Source of the DNA: JAKFDK01 sp036676195
Lineage (GTDB): Bacteria > Bacillota > Sulfobacillia > Symbiobacteriales > ZC4RG38
Assembly (NCBI GenBank): GCA_036676195.1
Contig: JAKFDK010000072.1
Span: 1 to 46,303 of the forward strand
Direction of reading: 5' to 3'
Length of the DNA stretch: 46,303 bases
Positions 15,634 to 23,685 of this stretch are shown here, one piece after another. The notes below the pieces were generated by a model. It was given only the letters and a program-made list of their open reading frames with translations. It had not been told where the DNA came from and searched no databases. Position 1 is the stretch's first letter, and each line of letters starts with the position of its first letter. A program made the translations under genes and the position numbers.

Positions 15634-17058
15634 TTAAATCATAGAGTCCCAGTCGTTGTCTGGAGGCAGTTGGCGATTGGAGCGGCGCTGCTGTTCCAAC
15701 GCCATCAGGTTCAGGGCGCGCACCAGCAGGTCCTGCTGGGCTTCAGAGGTTTGGATAAACTTGATCCCATAGTTGAACCTCCAGCGGGCACTCTGCTTGC
15801 GCAGCAGTTCACCCAAAAAGCGGAACTCAGCTCCGCGTAACTCGATGAAAATTTCGCAAATAATCTTGATATGAACGGGTAGATCCAACGTGGTCGTCAC
15901 CTGGCAACCGCCGCCACTCAGGTCGAGTAGAGCCACTTCCCCGGCCCGTAGGGTCACTTTCTTTCCATTCACCTCCACCAGCCGCAGGGTGCATGGGTGG
16001 TGATGCATGGGCAGGCGGTAATAAGACCGGCGGTTTGGCTGTATGGTTTGCACTGGGGTTGACAGTGAGGGCTCGGCAATCCCCGAGGTTGTCCCTGCTA
16101 CCGAAGCAGGCGGGGATTGCCCATATTCGACCAAGCGCTGCGCGATGTATACCTGCTTTTTGATTTCCGGGTTGCCTGTGGTGAGCGCTGGTTGGTCACT
16201 TATGGGGGAAGCCTGACTCTGGCTATGATTCTGGCAGATGGCCGTCATGACCGGTATGGATGCCCAGCATCCCTTGGCCAGGTCACTATGGGCGGACGAG
16301 CTGCCGTTGAAGGTAACGATTTGACCAGTGGTGGATCCATTTGCCGCTGAACCCAGAAAGGCTACCAGGTCTGTCAGTTCCTTGGGATCGGCGAGCCGGT
16401 GGGCCGATGTGGATGCTTGCAGATGTCCCCGGATCGCTTCCGGCAACGTGGCTTCGGCTCGTTCGGTCAAAGTAGGGCCTACCAATATCGCGTTAGTCAG
16501 AATCCCCGCCGAGCCCCAGTCTTGGGCCAAATGGGTGGCCAACCCGTGCAGACCGACTTGAGCTGTCGGGCAGCCCCCCGAACCCGGCTTTCCGGATTCA
16601 GCTTCGTTGGCGGACAAGAATACGATCCGCCCCCAGCCCTGGGCATGCATGGCCGGAATCACGGCTAACGCCGTTCGGTAGGCACGGTGCACGGCGGTCA
16701 GCACCATGGCTCCACAAGGCTCCGGTGGCAGGACCCCGCACACTGGGGCCTGAAGGAATCCCTTTCGGTTTTCCCATTCCGTGACCGTGTGAATCAGCAC
16801 ATGAATAGTCCCGTACTGTCCTACTATCGTTTTGATGGCGGCCTGGACAGAGTCGAAGTCTGCCAGGTCACAATGTACGGTCAGTGCTTGCCCCCCGGAG
16901 CGGCTCACGAGGGACGCTGCCTCCATTGCATCTATTTTTCGGTTATAGGCCAGAACCACGTATGCACCTTCAAGGCCAGCCGCCACAGCGACGGCCCGGC
17001 CATGGCCAGACAGGCCGCCGATGATCAGTACCACTTTCCCTTTTAGTCCCAAGTCCAC
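15634..17058 (-). CDS. Fusion of a degenerate short-chain dehydrogenase and a C-terminal PilZ domain
   Basis: 474 residues from GTG 17058, spaced 8 nt from AGGTGA. Residues 5-260 are a Rossmann-fold SDR with the dinucleotide motif GGLSGHGRAVA (14-24), CDLADFDS and the catalytic-strand IVFLSANEAE (Ser149). At the Y-x-x-x-K site the sequence is G-C-P-T-A-Q, so Tyr and Lys are replaced by Cys163 and Gln167 and classic catalysis is unlikely. A ~80-residue linker leads to a PilZ domain (~342-460) with the c-di-GMP signature R-x-x-x-R (NRRSYYR, Arg344 and Arg348) and D-x-S-x-x-G (LDLSGGG, Asp379). A c-di-GMP-I riboswitch lies in its leader. I infer a c-di-GMP receptor with a nucleotide-binding or scaffold partner domain. 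Confidence 0.85.
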   Translation of the reverse strand: MDLGLKGKVVLIIGGLSGHGRAVAVAAGLEGAYVVLAYNRKIDAMEAASLVSRSGGQALTVHCDLADFDSVQAAIKTIVGQYGTIHVLIHTVTEWENRKGFLQAPVCGVLPPEPCGAMVLTAVHRAYRTALAVIPAMHAQGWGRIVFLSANEAESGKPGSGGCPTAQVGLHGLATHLAQDWGSAGILTNAILVGPTLTERAEATLPEAIRGHLQASTSAHRLADPKELTDLVAFLGSAANGSTTGQIVTFNGSSSAHSDLAKGCWASIPVMTAICQNHSQSQASPISDQPALTTGNPEIKKQVYIAQRLVEYGQSPPASVAGTTSGIAEPSLSTPVQTIQPNRRSYYRLPMHHHPCTLRLVEVNGKKVTLRAGEVALLDLSGGGCQVTTTLDLPVHIKIICEIFIELRGAEFRFLGELLRKQSARWRFNYGIKFIQTSEAQQDLLVRALNLMALEQQRRSNRQLPPDNDWDSMI

Positions 17059-17120
17059 TACTTTATCACCTGAGCTTTATTAAACCTGAATGCAAAGCGT
17101 TGCTTTACGTAGGTCAATGG

Positions 17121-17144
17121 AAAAAACCCTCCCGGATAGGAGGG
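17121..17144 (-). terminator. Riboswitch expression platform: intrinsic terminator
   Basis: On the minus strand CCCTCC-tatccg-GGAGGG is followed directly by TTTTTT. It sits 12 nt after the aptamer and 63 nt before the SDR-PilZ start, the position of a transcription-attenuating expression platform. Confidence 0.85.
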
Positions 17145-17155
17145 GTGCTGAATGC

Positions 17156-17255
17156 CCTCTGTCCGTCCGGCAACCCGACTGGCATAGGAGTTGGAACTCC
17201 CTTAGCCTCGTGGCTTTGCGGCCCCGCCTTTCGACGGGTGTGCCCTTATCAGAGG
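17156..17255 (-). promoter_or_regulatory. c-di-GMP-I (GEMM) riboswitch aptamer
   Basis: Read on the minus strand the element contains GATAAGGGCACACCCG, a CGAAAG tetraloop closing CCCG/CGGG, the signature GCAAAGCCACGAGGCTAAG, a second hairpin (GGAGTTCCAACTCC) and GTCGGGTTGCCGG. These follow the class I c-di-GMP aptamer consensus (GGGCAAACC, GNRA loop, ACGCAAAGCC, GGGGUUACC) in order. The closing P1 helix is CCTCTG (17250-17255) with CAGAGG (17156-17161). It controls the SDR-PilZ gene through the terminator immediately downstream. Identification is from consensus recall and is strong. Confidence 0.88.
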
Positions 17256-17331
17256 TTTAAAGATAGGAACCACTGTAGCTATTCTACTATAGAAAAAGCC
17301 AATGACTAAGGTTGGAAGCATGGAATTATCC

Positions 17332-17379
17332 TATAGATTAATTCAATGACTATTCATCGATACATTGAATTAATCTATA
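17332..17379. repeat. AT-rich 17-bp perfect inverted repeat
   Basis: TATAGATTAATTCAATG at 17332-17348 is exactly complementary to 17363-17379, with a 14-nt loop. It lies upstream of the riboswitch transcript in very AT-rich DNA unlike its surroundings. It may be an operator or the remnant of a small element. The rest of the 17256-17587 gap shows no gene I can support. Confidence 0.6.
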
Positions 17380-17587
17380 ATTGGATAGGTGGCCGTTGCC
17401 AGCTTGGCGCACCTTACCGTCCACCCGGCCATGTAGGACCGCCTGGCGGACCGGAAATCGACGTACTTCAGTACCTACCGCAGCAGGTGGTCATCCGGTA
17501 CCATTTGCTCCAGGTAGACAACTTCGAGTTCGCTCTGTCCTTGTGGGTTGGTGTGTAGCAAATGCAACCATCTTCCTGCTAGATTTG

Positions 17588-17615
17588 CAGCCGCCCTCCG
17601 TGTGGAGGGCGGCTG
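17588..17615 (-). terminator. Hairpin after the coiled-coil stalk gene
   Basis: 12-bp perfect stem (CAGCCGCCCTCC / GGAGGGCGGCTG, 4-nt loop), 45 nt after the stop of the minus-strand gene ending at 17661; followed by CAAATCT on that strand. Confidence 0.65.
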
Positions 17616-17660
17616 TGTCTATGCGCCCGTCAGGGGTGCTCCACCAAGCCGGACAAACCC

Positions 17661-18860
17661 TTAGGATTGGTCGCCGTCGGCGCCGGCATCCGTTTCGCCG
17701 TCGGCGCCGGCGTCGGTGCTGCCGTCGGTGCTACCGCCTTCTTCTACCTCGGCGGCGCTGGTCTCCGGCAGGGGCTCATCCACGGTCACGGCGCCGGTTT
17801 CGGCGTCATAATTCACCTCAGCCTCCAGTAGTTCGGCCACGGCCCGCACCGGTACGTGGGTCCGGCCCTCCACAATAGTCGCCGGCACGTCGATGGCGAT
17901 TTTCTTGCTGTTCACCAGCACATCCTGGCTGTCAATGGTGAGCTGAACGGTGGTGTCGCCCTTGGTGAACGTTACCGTGCGGGTCTCGGCGTTCCACTCG
18001 GGCTGCACACCCAACGCCTCGGCCAACGCCCGCAGAGGCACCAGGTTCCGGCCTTCACGCAGGACCGGCTGAGCTTTGACCGCCTGGCCATTGACCCAGA
18101 TCTTGCCGATCTGCTTACCGGCCTTCTGGCTCAGGCTGACTATCTTCTTGACCAGGCCCTGCGGATAGGGGTGTTTGGCCGCACCCTCGGTGAGTTTGGC
18201 CAGGGCATCGTCCACCTGGCCCGCCGCCAGTGCTGCCTCAGCGGACGCTTCCAGACTGGTCGCCTGCTGAGTAGACTGTTCTGCCAGCAGGCGAATGCGG
18301 CCCATCAAATCCAGCAGGGTCCGCCGGGCCGGCTGCAGGTCGTCCCGGAACCCGGGCATTTCCACCGCAATGGTGCTGAGCTTCAGGTAATTGGACTCCA
18401 GCCGACTCTGAATGGCCCGCAGCTTCTTCAGGGCTGCGACCGGATGGTCGCCGGCCTGTTCCTGCAAGATTTCCCTGGCCTGCGCCACCAGCCGGCGTGA
18501 TTCCGCCACGCCCTCGTCCCAGGCCTTTTTCAGGACAGCAGTCCGGGCCTCCTTGGCGGCCCGCTCACGCTGTCCCTGACGCCCGCCCGGCTGGACGGTC
18601 TGTTCCACCTGGTGGCGTACCTGTTCCTCGATGCCTTGCTGTAACTCCCGCTGACGCTGTTCCCGCAACTCCTGTTCCCGGGTGGCGCGGCGGGACTGCT
18701 CCTGGGCTGCGGGTGCGGCCTGCCGGGCCGGCCCGGTCACCGGGTTCTGTTGCGTCGGTCGGGGCTGCGGGCGCTGGGGGGAAGCGGCCAGAGCCGGGGA
18801 GGTGAGGCAGGCCACCAAGGTCAGCGCGGTCAGTACCTGCAGCGGACGACGGGAAGACAT
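17661..18860 (-). CDS. Secreted coiled-coil protein with copper-amine-oxidase-like (stalk) domain
   Basis: 399 residues from ATG 18860, 9 nt after GGAGGAG; an in-frame ATG three codons upstream is too close to that site. A signal peptide (VLTALTLVACLTSPALA) is followed by a Pro/Gln-rich stretch, a long charged helical region (~50-230, many Glu/Arg/Gln/Ala heptads, likely coiled coil) and a stalk domain at ~255-365: KIWVNGQAVKAQPVLREG, NLVPLRALAEALG, VPVRAVAELLEAEVNYD. The tail (STDGSTDAGADGETDAGADG) is a short acidic repeat. It is a probable cell-surface structural protein. Not a copper enzyme. Confidence 0.8.
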   Translation of the reverse strand: MSSRRPLQVLTALTLVACLTSPALAASPQRPQPRPTQQNPVTGPARQAAPAAQEQSRRATREQELREQRQRELQQGIEEQVRHQVEQTVQPGGRQGQRERAAKEARTAVLKKAWDEGVAESRRLVAQAREILQEQAGDHPVAALKKLRAIQSRLESNYLKLSTIAVEMPGFRDDLQPARRTLLDLMGRIRLLAEQSTQQATSLEASAEAALAAGQVDDALAKLTEGAAKHPYPQGLVKKIVSLSQKAGKQIGKIWVNGQAVKAQPVLREGRNLVPLRALAEALGVQPEWNAETRTVTFTKGDTTVQLTIDSQDVLVNSKKIAIDVPATIVEGRTHVPVRAVAELLEAEVNYDAETGAVTVDEPLPETSAAEVEEGGSTDGSTDAGADGETDAGADGDQS

Positions 18861-19045
18861 CACGGGCATCTCCTCCTGAAAACCGATTTTCTTCCATCTG
18901 TGCCCACCAATGAATAACCTCGGACTTGATGGTTCTATTATTAAGCAAAACTGAGGCACAGGCTGTCACCCTGGTGACACTTTGGGCGGCAGCCAGGAAA
19001 AGAGGCTGGGAACAAATCGACCTCCGACCCCGGCAGCACAGACGG

Positions 19046-19051
19046 TATAAT
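19046..19051 (+). promoter_or_regulatory. -10 box of the mutS2 promoter
   Basis: A perfect TATAAT about 45 nt before the mutS2 start. No good -35 is visible at 16-18 nt upstream. Its position rules out the in-frame ATG at 19057 as a start. Confidence 0.5.
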
Positions 19052-19095
19052 GATAGATGGTGCCCGCGGGCATCGGAGAGGGTGTGACACAGGCG

Positions 19096-21516
19096 ATGAT
19101 CGATGAGCGCACTTTACGTACGCTTGAATTCTATAAAGTACGTTCACTGTTGGCGCAGAAGGCAGCCACTTATATGGGGCGTGAACGGTGTGAGCAATTA
19201 CTGCCCAGCACCGATTTCCTGGAGGTGGAGCACCGCCAGCACGAGACCACTGAAGCGCGGGCCCTGCAGCGGGGCGGCAAGAACCTGCCCCTGGGCGGCA
19301 TTCATGACCTGCGTGAAGCTGTGCGGCGCTGTGCCGCAGGCGGCGTGCTTCACCCCCAGGAACTGCTCGACGTAGCCGACACCGCCGCCGGCGGGCGCCG
19401 GCTGCGTAAGTTTCTGCTCGACAACCGGGACCTGGCACCGGTGTTGAGTGCCCATGGCAACCAGATTAACCCCTTCGCCGCCGTGGAGGCGGAGATTCGC
19501 CAGGCCATCACCGAGCAGGGCGAGGTGGCTGACGACGCCTCGCCCACCCTGAGCAGCATCCGCAAGCAGATGCGGGTGCTGCAGAGCCGGGTGCGGGAGC
19601 GGCTGGATGCCATGATTCGCAACCCCAACATGCGCCAGTACCTGCAGGAGGCACTGGTGACGATCCGGGACGACCGCTATGTGTTGCCGGTAAAGATCGA
19701 ACACCGGGGCCAAGTGCCGGGGATCGTTCACGACCAGTCGGCCAGCGGCTCCACCCTGTTTATCGAACCCATGGCCATTGTGGAACTGAACAACGATGCC
19801 AAAAAGCTGGCCCTCGAAGAGCGGGAGGAGATCTACCGCATTTTGACCCGGCTGTCCGGCCTGATCGGCCAGGAAGAGGATGAATGGCTGCAGACGCTGC
19901 AGGCCCTGGCGCACCTGGACCTGTGCAGTGCCAAGGCGTTGCTAGGCCAGACGATGGACGCGGTGCCGCCGGAGATGAACACACGGGGCGAGGTGGTCAT
20001 CCGCCGGGGCCGTCATCCGCTGCTGGCGGTCAAGCCGGTCCCGGTGGACGTGCACCTGGGCAAGAGCTTCGACGTGCTGGTGATCACCGGCCCCAACACC
20101 GGCGGCAAGACGGTTAGCATGAAGATTGTCGGGCTGTTCTGCCTGATGGCTCAGGCGGGCCTGCAGGTCCCCGCCGGTTACGGCACTGAACTGGCGGTGT
20201 TCCAACAGGTGTTTGCCGATATCGGCGACGAGCAGTCCATTGAACAGAGCCTTTCTACATTCAGTGGCCACATGACCCACATCGTCCGCATCCTCGATGA
20301 GCTGGATCAGGGTGCGCTGGTTCTGCTCGATGAACTGGGCGCCGGCACCGACCCCCAGGAAGGCGCGGCGCTGGCCATGAGCATTCTGGAACACCTGCAG
20401 GCGCGGCAGGCCCGGGTCCTGGCCACCACCCATTACCCAGAGCTGAAGGCGTTCGCCTTTACCCGGCCGCGGGTGGAAAACGCCTCGGTGGAGTTCGATA
20501 TTGAGACCCTGCAGCCCACCTACAAGCTACTGATCGGCATCCCCGGCGCCTCCCAGGCCTTTGAGATCTCCCGGCGCCTGGGACTGAGCCCGGTGCTGGT
20601 GGAGCGGGCGCGGGCCTACCTCAGCCGGGACGAGGAAAAGGTCGAGGAGATGCTCAAACAGATTATGGTCACCCGGTCTCAACTGGAGCAGGAGCGCGAT
20701 GCGGCCACCGCCAGCCGGGCCGAGGCTAACCGGCTGCGGGCCGAGGCGGAGGAGCGGCTGCGCAACGTGCGGGGCCGGGAGCAGGAACTGATCGACAAGG
20801 CCCGGGCCGACGCGAACCGGATTCTGGCCGATGTGCGGCGGGAAGCCGAGACCCTGATCGATGAGTTGAAAGAGGCCCGCAAACACCAGGCCACCCAGGA
20901 CCAGAACCGGGCCCTGGAGCAGGCCCGCCAGCGCATGCGGACCATGAACGATCACTCCGCCGCCCTGCAGCCCAAGGTGCCGGCGCCGCCCGGCGAGGCG
21001 CTGTCGGGGGTCAGGCCGGGGGAACAGGTGCGGCTGCGCAGCCACGATGTTCTGGCCACGGTACTGAGCGGACCGGATGCCGCCGGTCAGGTCGTGGTGC
21101 AGGCGGGCATTATGAAGCTAACGGTTGCCCTCACCGACCTGGATCGGCCCAGGCCTGAAAAAGCCCGCAAGACCGGCCACCTGCCCGCTGGCGGCACCGG
21201 TGCGGCCGGGTACCGGACCGGCGCCCGGGTGGACGGCGTCACGGCCGGGTCGGCCCGCACCGCCGCCTTCAGCCCGGAGGTGGACCTGCGCGGCATGACG
21301 GTGGAGGAGGCCCTGGAAAAGGTCGACAAGTATCTGGACGACGCCATGCTGGCCGGTGCGGAGCAGGTGCGGATTATCCACGGCAAGGGAACCGGCGCGC
21401 TGCGGGCAGCGGTCCAGCAGTACCTGAAGACCCACCGCCTTGTGCACCGCCACCGCCTGGGCGGCGTGGGCGAAGGGGGCGACGGCTGCACCGTGGCCAT
21501 CCTCAGCGAGAACTAA
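19096..21516 (+). CDS. mutS2: Endonuclease MutS2 / ribosome-rescue factor
   Basis: 806 residues from ATG 19096, which gives the family-typical MIDERTLRTLEFYKVRSLLA. MutS core and clamp regions are followed by the ATPase: Walker A ITGPNTGGKTVSMK, STFSGHM, Walker B LVLLDELGAGTDP and ATTHYPELK. A charged coiled-coil insert (~500-630) is followed by a KOW/SH3-like stretch, and a C-terminal Smr nuclease domain begins VDLRGMTVEEAL and carries IIHGKGTGALR. MutS2 is not a mismatch-repair protein; it acts on recombination intermediates and, in Bacillus, on collided ribosomes. GTG 19084 is an alternative start. All motifs are intact. Confidence 0.95.
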   Translation: MIDERTLRTLEFYKVRSLLAQKAATYMGRERCEQLLPSTDFLEVEHRQHETTEARALQRGGKNLPLGGIHDLREAVRRCAAGGVLHPQELLDVADTAAGGRRLRKFLLDNRDLAPVLSAHGNQINPFAAVEAEIRQAITEQGEVADDASPTLSSIRKQMRVLQSRVRERLDAMIRNPNMRQYLQEALVTIRDDRYVLPVKIEHRGQVPGIVHDQSASGSTLFIEPMAIVELNNDAKKLALEEREEIYRILTRLSGLIGQEEDEWLQTLQALAHLDLCSAKALLGQTMDAVPPEMNTRGEVVIRRGRHPLLAVKPVPVDVHLGKSFDVLVITGPNTGGKTVSMKIVGLFCLMAQAGLQVPAGYGTELAVFQQVFADIGDEQSIEQSLSTFSGHMTHIVRILDELDQGALVLLDELGAGTDPQEGAALAMSILEHLQARQARVLATTHYPELKAFAFTRPRVENASVEFDIETLQPTYKLLIGIPGASQAFEISRRLGLSPVLVERARAYLSRDEEKVEEMLKQIMVTRSQLEQERDAATASRAEANRLRAEAEERLRNVRGREQELIDKARADANRILADVRREAETLIDELKEARKHQATQDQNRALEQARQRMRTMNDHSAALQPKVPAPPGEALSGVRPGEQVRLRSHDVLATVLSGPDAAGQVVVQAGIMKLTVALTDLDRPRPEKARKTGHLPAGGTGAAGYRTGARVDGVTAGSARTAAFSPEVDLRGMTVEEALEKVDKYLDDAMLAGAEQVRIIHGKGTGALRAAVQQYLKTHRLVHRHRLGGVGEGGDGCTVAILSEN

Positions 21517-21586
21517 GTGTAAAAGAGCCAGGCCCTCTCCCGCACTGAAAGTCACCGCCCTGCTGGCCCGTTAACCGGGTGCACAA

Positions 21587-21622
21587 ACACCGGCGCCGCC
21601 GCATGATGCGGGGCGCCGGTGT
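21587..21622. terminator. Bidirectional hairpin between mutS2 and the HD gene
   Basis: 11-bp outer stem (ACACCGGCGCC / GGCGCCGGTGT) with an inner CCGCAT/ATGCGG stem, placed between two convergent genes. Only a weak T-run on the minus side. Confidence 0.6.
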
Positions 21623-21634
21623 CGCGTTGCAGTG

Positions 21635-22900
21635 TCAGTCGTCGGCGAACCGATACTGGCTGGGCAGGCCGAACTCGTCGGCGGCGGCCCTGGCCACCCG
21701 CACCCTGGCCTCGGCCGGGGCAAACAGGTACAGCCGCCACAGGTCACCATACTGCCTGGCCATGGCCCCGACGTCGCCGCTGAGCGGTCCTTCCAGGCTG
21801 CTCAGGGGCACTACCCCCTGGCTGGTGCGGACCGGTACGGCCACTTCCTTGAAAAAGCTGGCCCGCGGACAGTACAGGATCACCTGGCCCGGCGCCAGGT
21901 TGGCCTTGCGCGCCACCGCATCCTCCAGGGCGGCCCGTTCCCGCGACTGCCCGCTGAAGCGCTGAATGATCTGCGCCTGCTGGCTGCCCAGGCAGGTGCC
22001 GGAGAGCACATAGGCCCGCTTGTACAGCCGCCGGGCCAGTACGTCGGCGGCCAGGCTGTTCACCGTGCGGTCAGGTACGGCGTGGATGAGCATGTCCAGA
22101 AACAGTTCGTCGGTCAGATGGTAGAGCTGCTCCTCGCCGCGCAGAAAGCTACGGGCCGCCAGTTCTACCGCCTTGGCGACCATGGCGCCGGAGGCAATCT
22201 TGGCGTGGTGCAGGTAGATGCGCTCCGTCAGGTAGTAGCGCATGCGCAGCAGGTGCAGGATCTCCGAACGGGCATCCGGCCGGTCCTGCTGGTGCCTGGT
22301 CATGTTCATGACCAGGTGGCCCCCGTCGATGGTGAAATAGCTGAAGATGCGGTCATCGTAGTCCTGCCGCAGCCCGGCAAAGTACGAATCCCGGCGCAGG
22401 TAGTCCAGCAGGTCGGCGTCCACAGTCGATGCGACCACTTCGCTCATCCAGGGCGCCGGCCCCTGCCCGGCCAGCAGGTCGAGCACAGCATTGCGCAGCC
22501 CCAAACTGCGCAGGGTACGTCCCAGTTCGGTGGCATCGGAAAGGAACCAGCGGGTACGTGGGCCGCTGTCATGTCGGGGGAAGATCTGCCGTTCGTCTTC
22601 AAAGGTATGGCCGAAGGGGATATGGGTGACGTCATGAACCAGCGCCGCCACCGCCACCAGTTCGCCGTCCGCCGGCGCGTAATCACAGCCCGCCAGCTTC
22701 AGACTATGCAGAATCCGCTTGGCCACCGCCAGTACACCCAGGGAATGGTCGAAACGGGTATGGGTGCAGCCCGGGAAGACCAGGTGGGCGGTCCCCAGTT
22801 GCCGAATGCCCCGCAGCCGCTGCATCTCGCGGCAGTTCAGCACTCGGGTTTCCGTGTCCGTCAGGTGGATATCGCCATGGACAGGATCGCGTACCAGCAA
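21635..22900 (-). CDS. HD-domain phosphohydrolase (dNTPase/SAMHD1-like)
   Basis: 421 residues from TTG 22900, after a GGGGTGA site. The N terminus has the family pattern VRDPVHGDIHL, RLRGIRQLGTAHLVFPG and HTRFDHSLGV, giving the first metal His (~47) and a second (~52). The HD pair is in ALVHDVTHIPFGHTFED (His89, Asp90, His93, His98). The remaining helical region (ILHLLRMRYYLTERIYLHHAK) is as in HD-type dGTPases and their uncharacterised relatives. It likely cleaves phosphates from a nucleotide. Substrate is not readable. Convergent with mutS2. Confidence 0.85.
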   Translation of the reverse strand: MLVRDPVHGDIHLTDTETRVLNCREMQRLRGIRQLGTAHLVFPGCTHTRFDHSLGVLAVAKRILHSLKLAGCDYAPADGELVAVAALVHDVTHIPFGHTFEDERQIFPRHDSGPRTRWFLSDATELGRTLRSLGLRNAVLDLLAGQGPAPWMSEVVASTVDADLLDYLRRDSYFAGLRQDYDDRIFSYFTIDGGHLVMNMTRHQQDRPDARSEILHLLRMRYYLTERIYLHHAKIASGAMVAKAVELAARSFLRGEEQLYHLTDELFLDMLIHAVPDRTVNSLAADVLARRLYKRAYVLSGTCLGSQQAQIIQRFSGQSRERAALEDAVARKANLAPGQVILYCPRASFFKEVAVPVRTSQGVVPLSSLEGPLSGDVGAMARQYGDLWRLYLFAPAEARVRVARAAADEFGLPSQYRFADD

Positions 22901-22970
22901 TGACCGTCACCCCGGCTTGGCGAACGCATGTGTGGGGTCTAACTTTCGCCATGGCGGGTAGTTTTCCCTG

Positions 22971-23374
22971 TCACTGTGCAAGCTGTTGCTGCAAGACCTG
23001 GAAAAGTCGAGTGCAGCCAGGTGACACCCGGCAAACATCGTTGGCATCAAGGTCTGCCAATAAATCCGGTGCGTGCTTCGTCTTGTGGTATTCGCCCTTT
23101 TGAGTATCTCTGCTTGCTTCTTTCAGCGATCTGAGCACATCATCCTTACGGATAGCCTCAATATTGGGGTCAAACCGCCGCTGCGAATTGTCTTCGGTAA
23201 ATCCTCTGGAGTGGCGCGCAGGAGCGAGATGGCCTCAATCAGGTTTGACTTTCCTGATCCATTGGGGCCAACCAATACATTTAGGTTTTGAAGTTCCAAA
23301 TCGGCCTTGCAGAATGACAGGAGTCCACGCATTCGCAGAGCATTTAACAAGCGAATCGCCTCCCACAGTGGCAC
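22971..23374 (-). pseudogene. Collapsed remnant of an AAA ATPase / DUF4276 gene pair
   Basis: The first part (23374 down to about 23165) encodes an AAA_21/RecF-like N terminus: ALRMRGLLSFCKADLELQNL then NVLVGPNGSGKSNLIEAISL with an intact Walker A. The frame stops at 23123. In another frame from about 23190 to the TGA at 22971 reads FDPNIEAIRKDDVLRSLKEA, KHAPDLLADLDANDVCRVSP and GCTRLFQVLQQQLAQ, which looks like the C terminus of DUF4276-type proteins that are commonly encoded beside such ATPases. The central parts of both are missing, so an internal deletion joined two genes. Not functional as it stands. The gap 23375-23648 holds nothing recognisable. Confidence 0.6.
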
Positions 23375-23648
23375 CAGTGCCTGTTCCCGCGTCGATTCAT
23401 GAACAGGCGGTTTGGAAGCTTACGTGCAATAATGGGCCAAATGGGCAGTTAAAAAGGTTGTTGCCGGGCGGTATCTCCTTTAAATCCGAACAATTCAAGT
23501 TGGACGGATGAGATTGTGCTCCTTGCACCCGTCCAGGCTGAACGCGGGTTCGTTAGTGTACTGCAGGTGTATGCTCTCCCGAACTCCCACACTCTAAGCC
23601 ATCATGGGTTGATGCTGTAGGTAGCGTTCGTGGACTGCTCAGCAGAAA

Positions 23649-23677
23649 GCCACTCCGGGATCTGTCCCCGGAGTGGC
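23649..23677 (-). terminator. Terminator of the penicillin-binding protein gene
   Basis: 11-bp perfect stem (GCCACTCCGGG / CCCGGAGTGGC, 7-nt loop) 9 nt beyond the stop of the minus-strand gene, followed on that strand by TTTCTG. Confidence 0.75.
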
Positions 23678-23685
23678 CTGCTGAA

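Noticed and set aside
17346..17558. 70-codon plus-strand frame in the riboswitch-side gap
   Set aside because: Its start is inside the AT-rich palindrome, it lacks a ribosome site, and no domain is visible.
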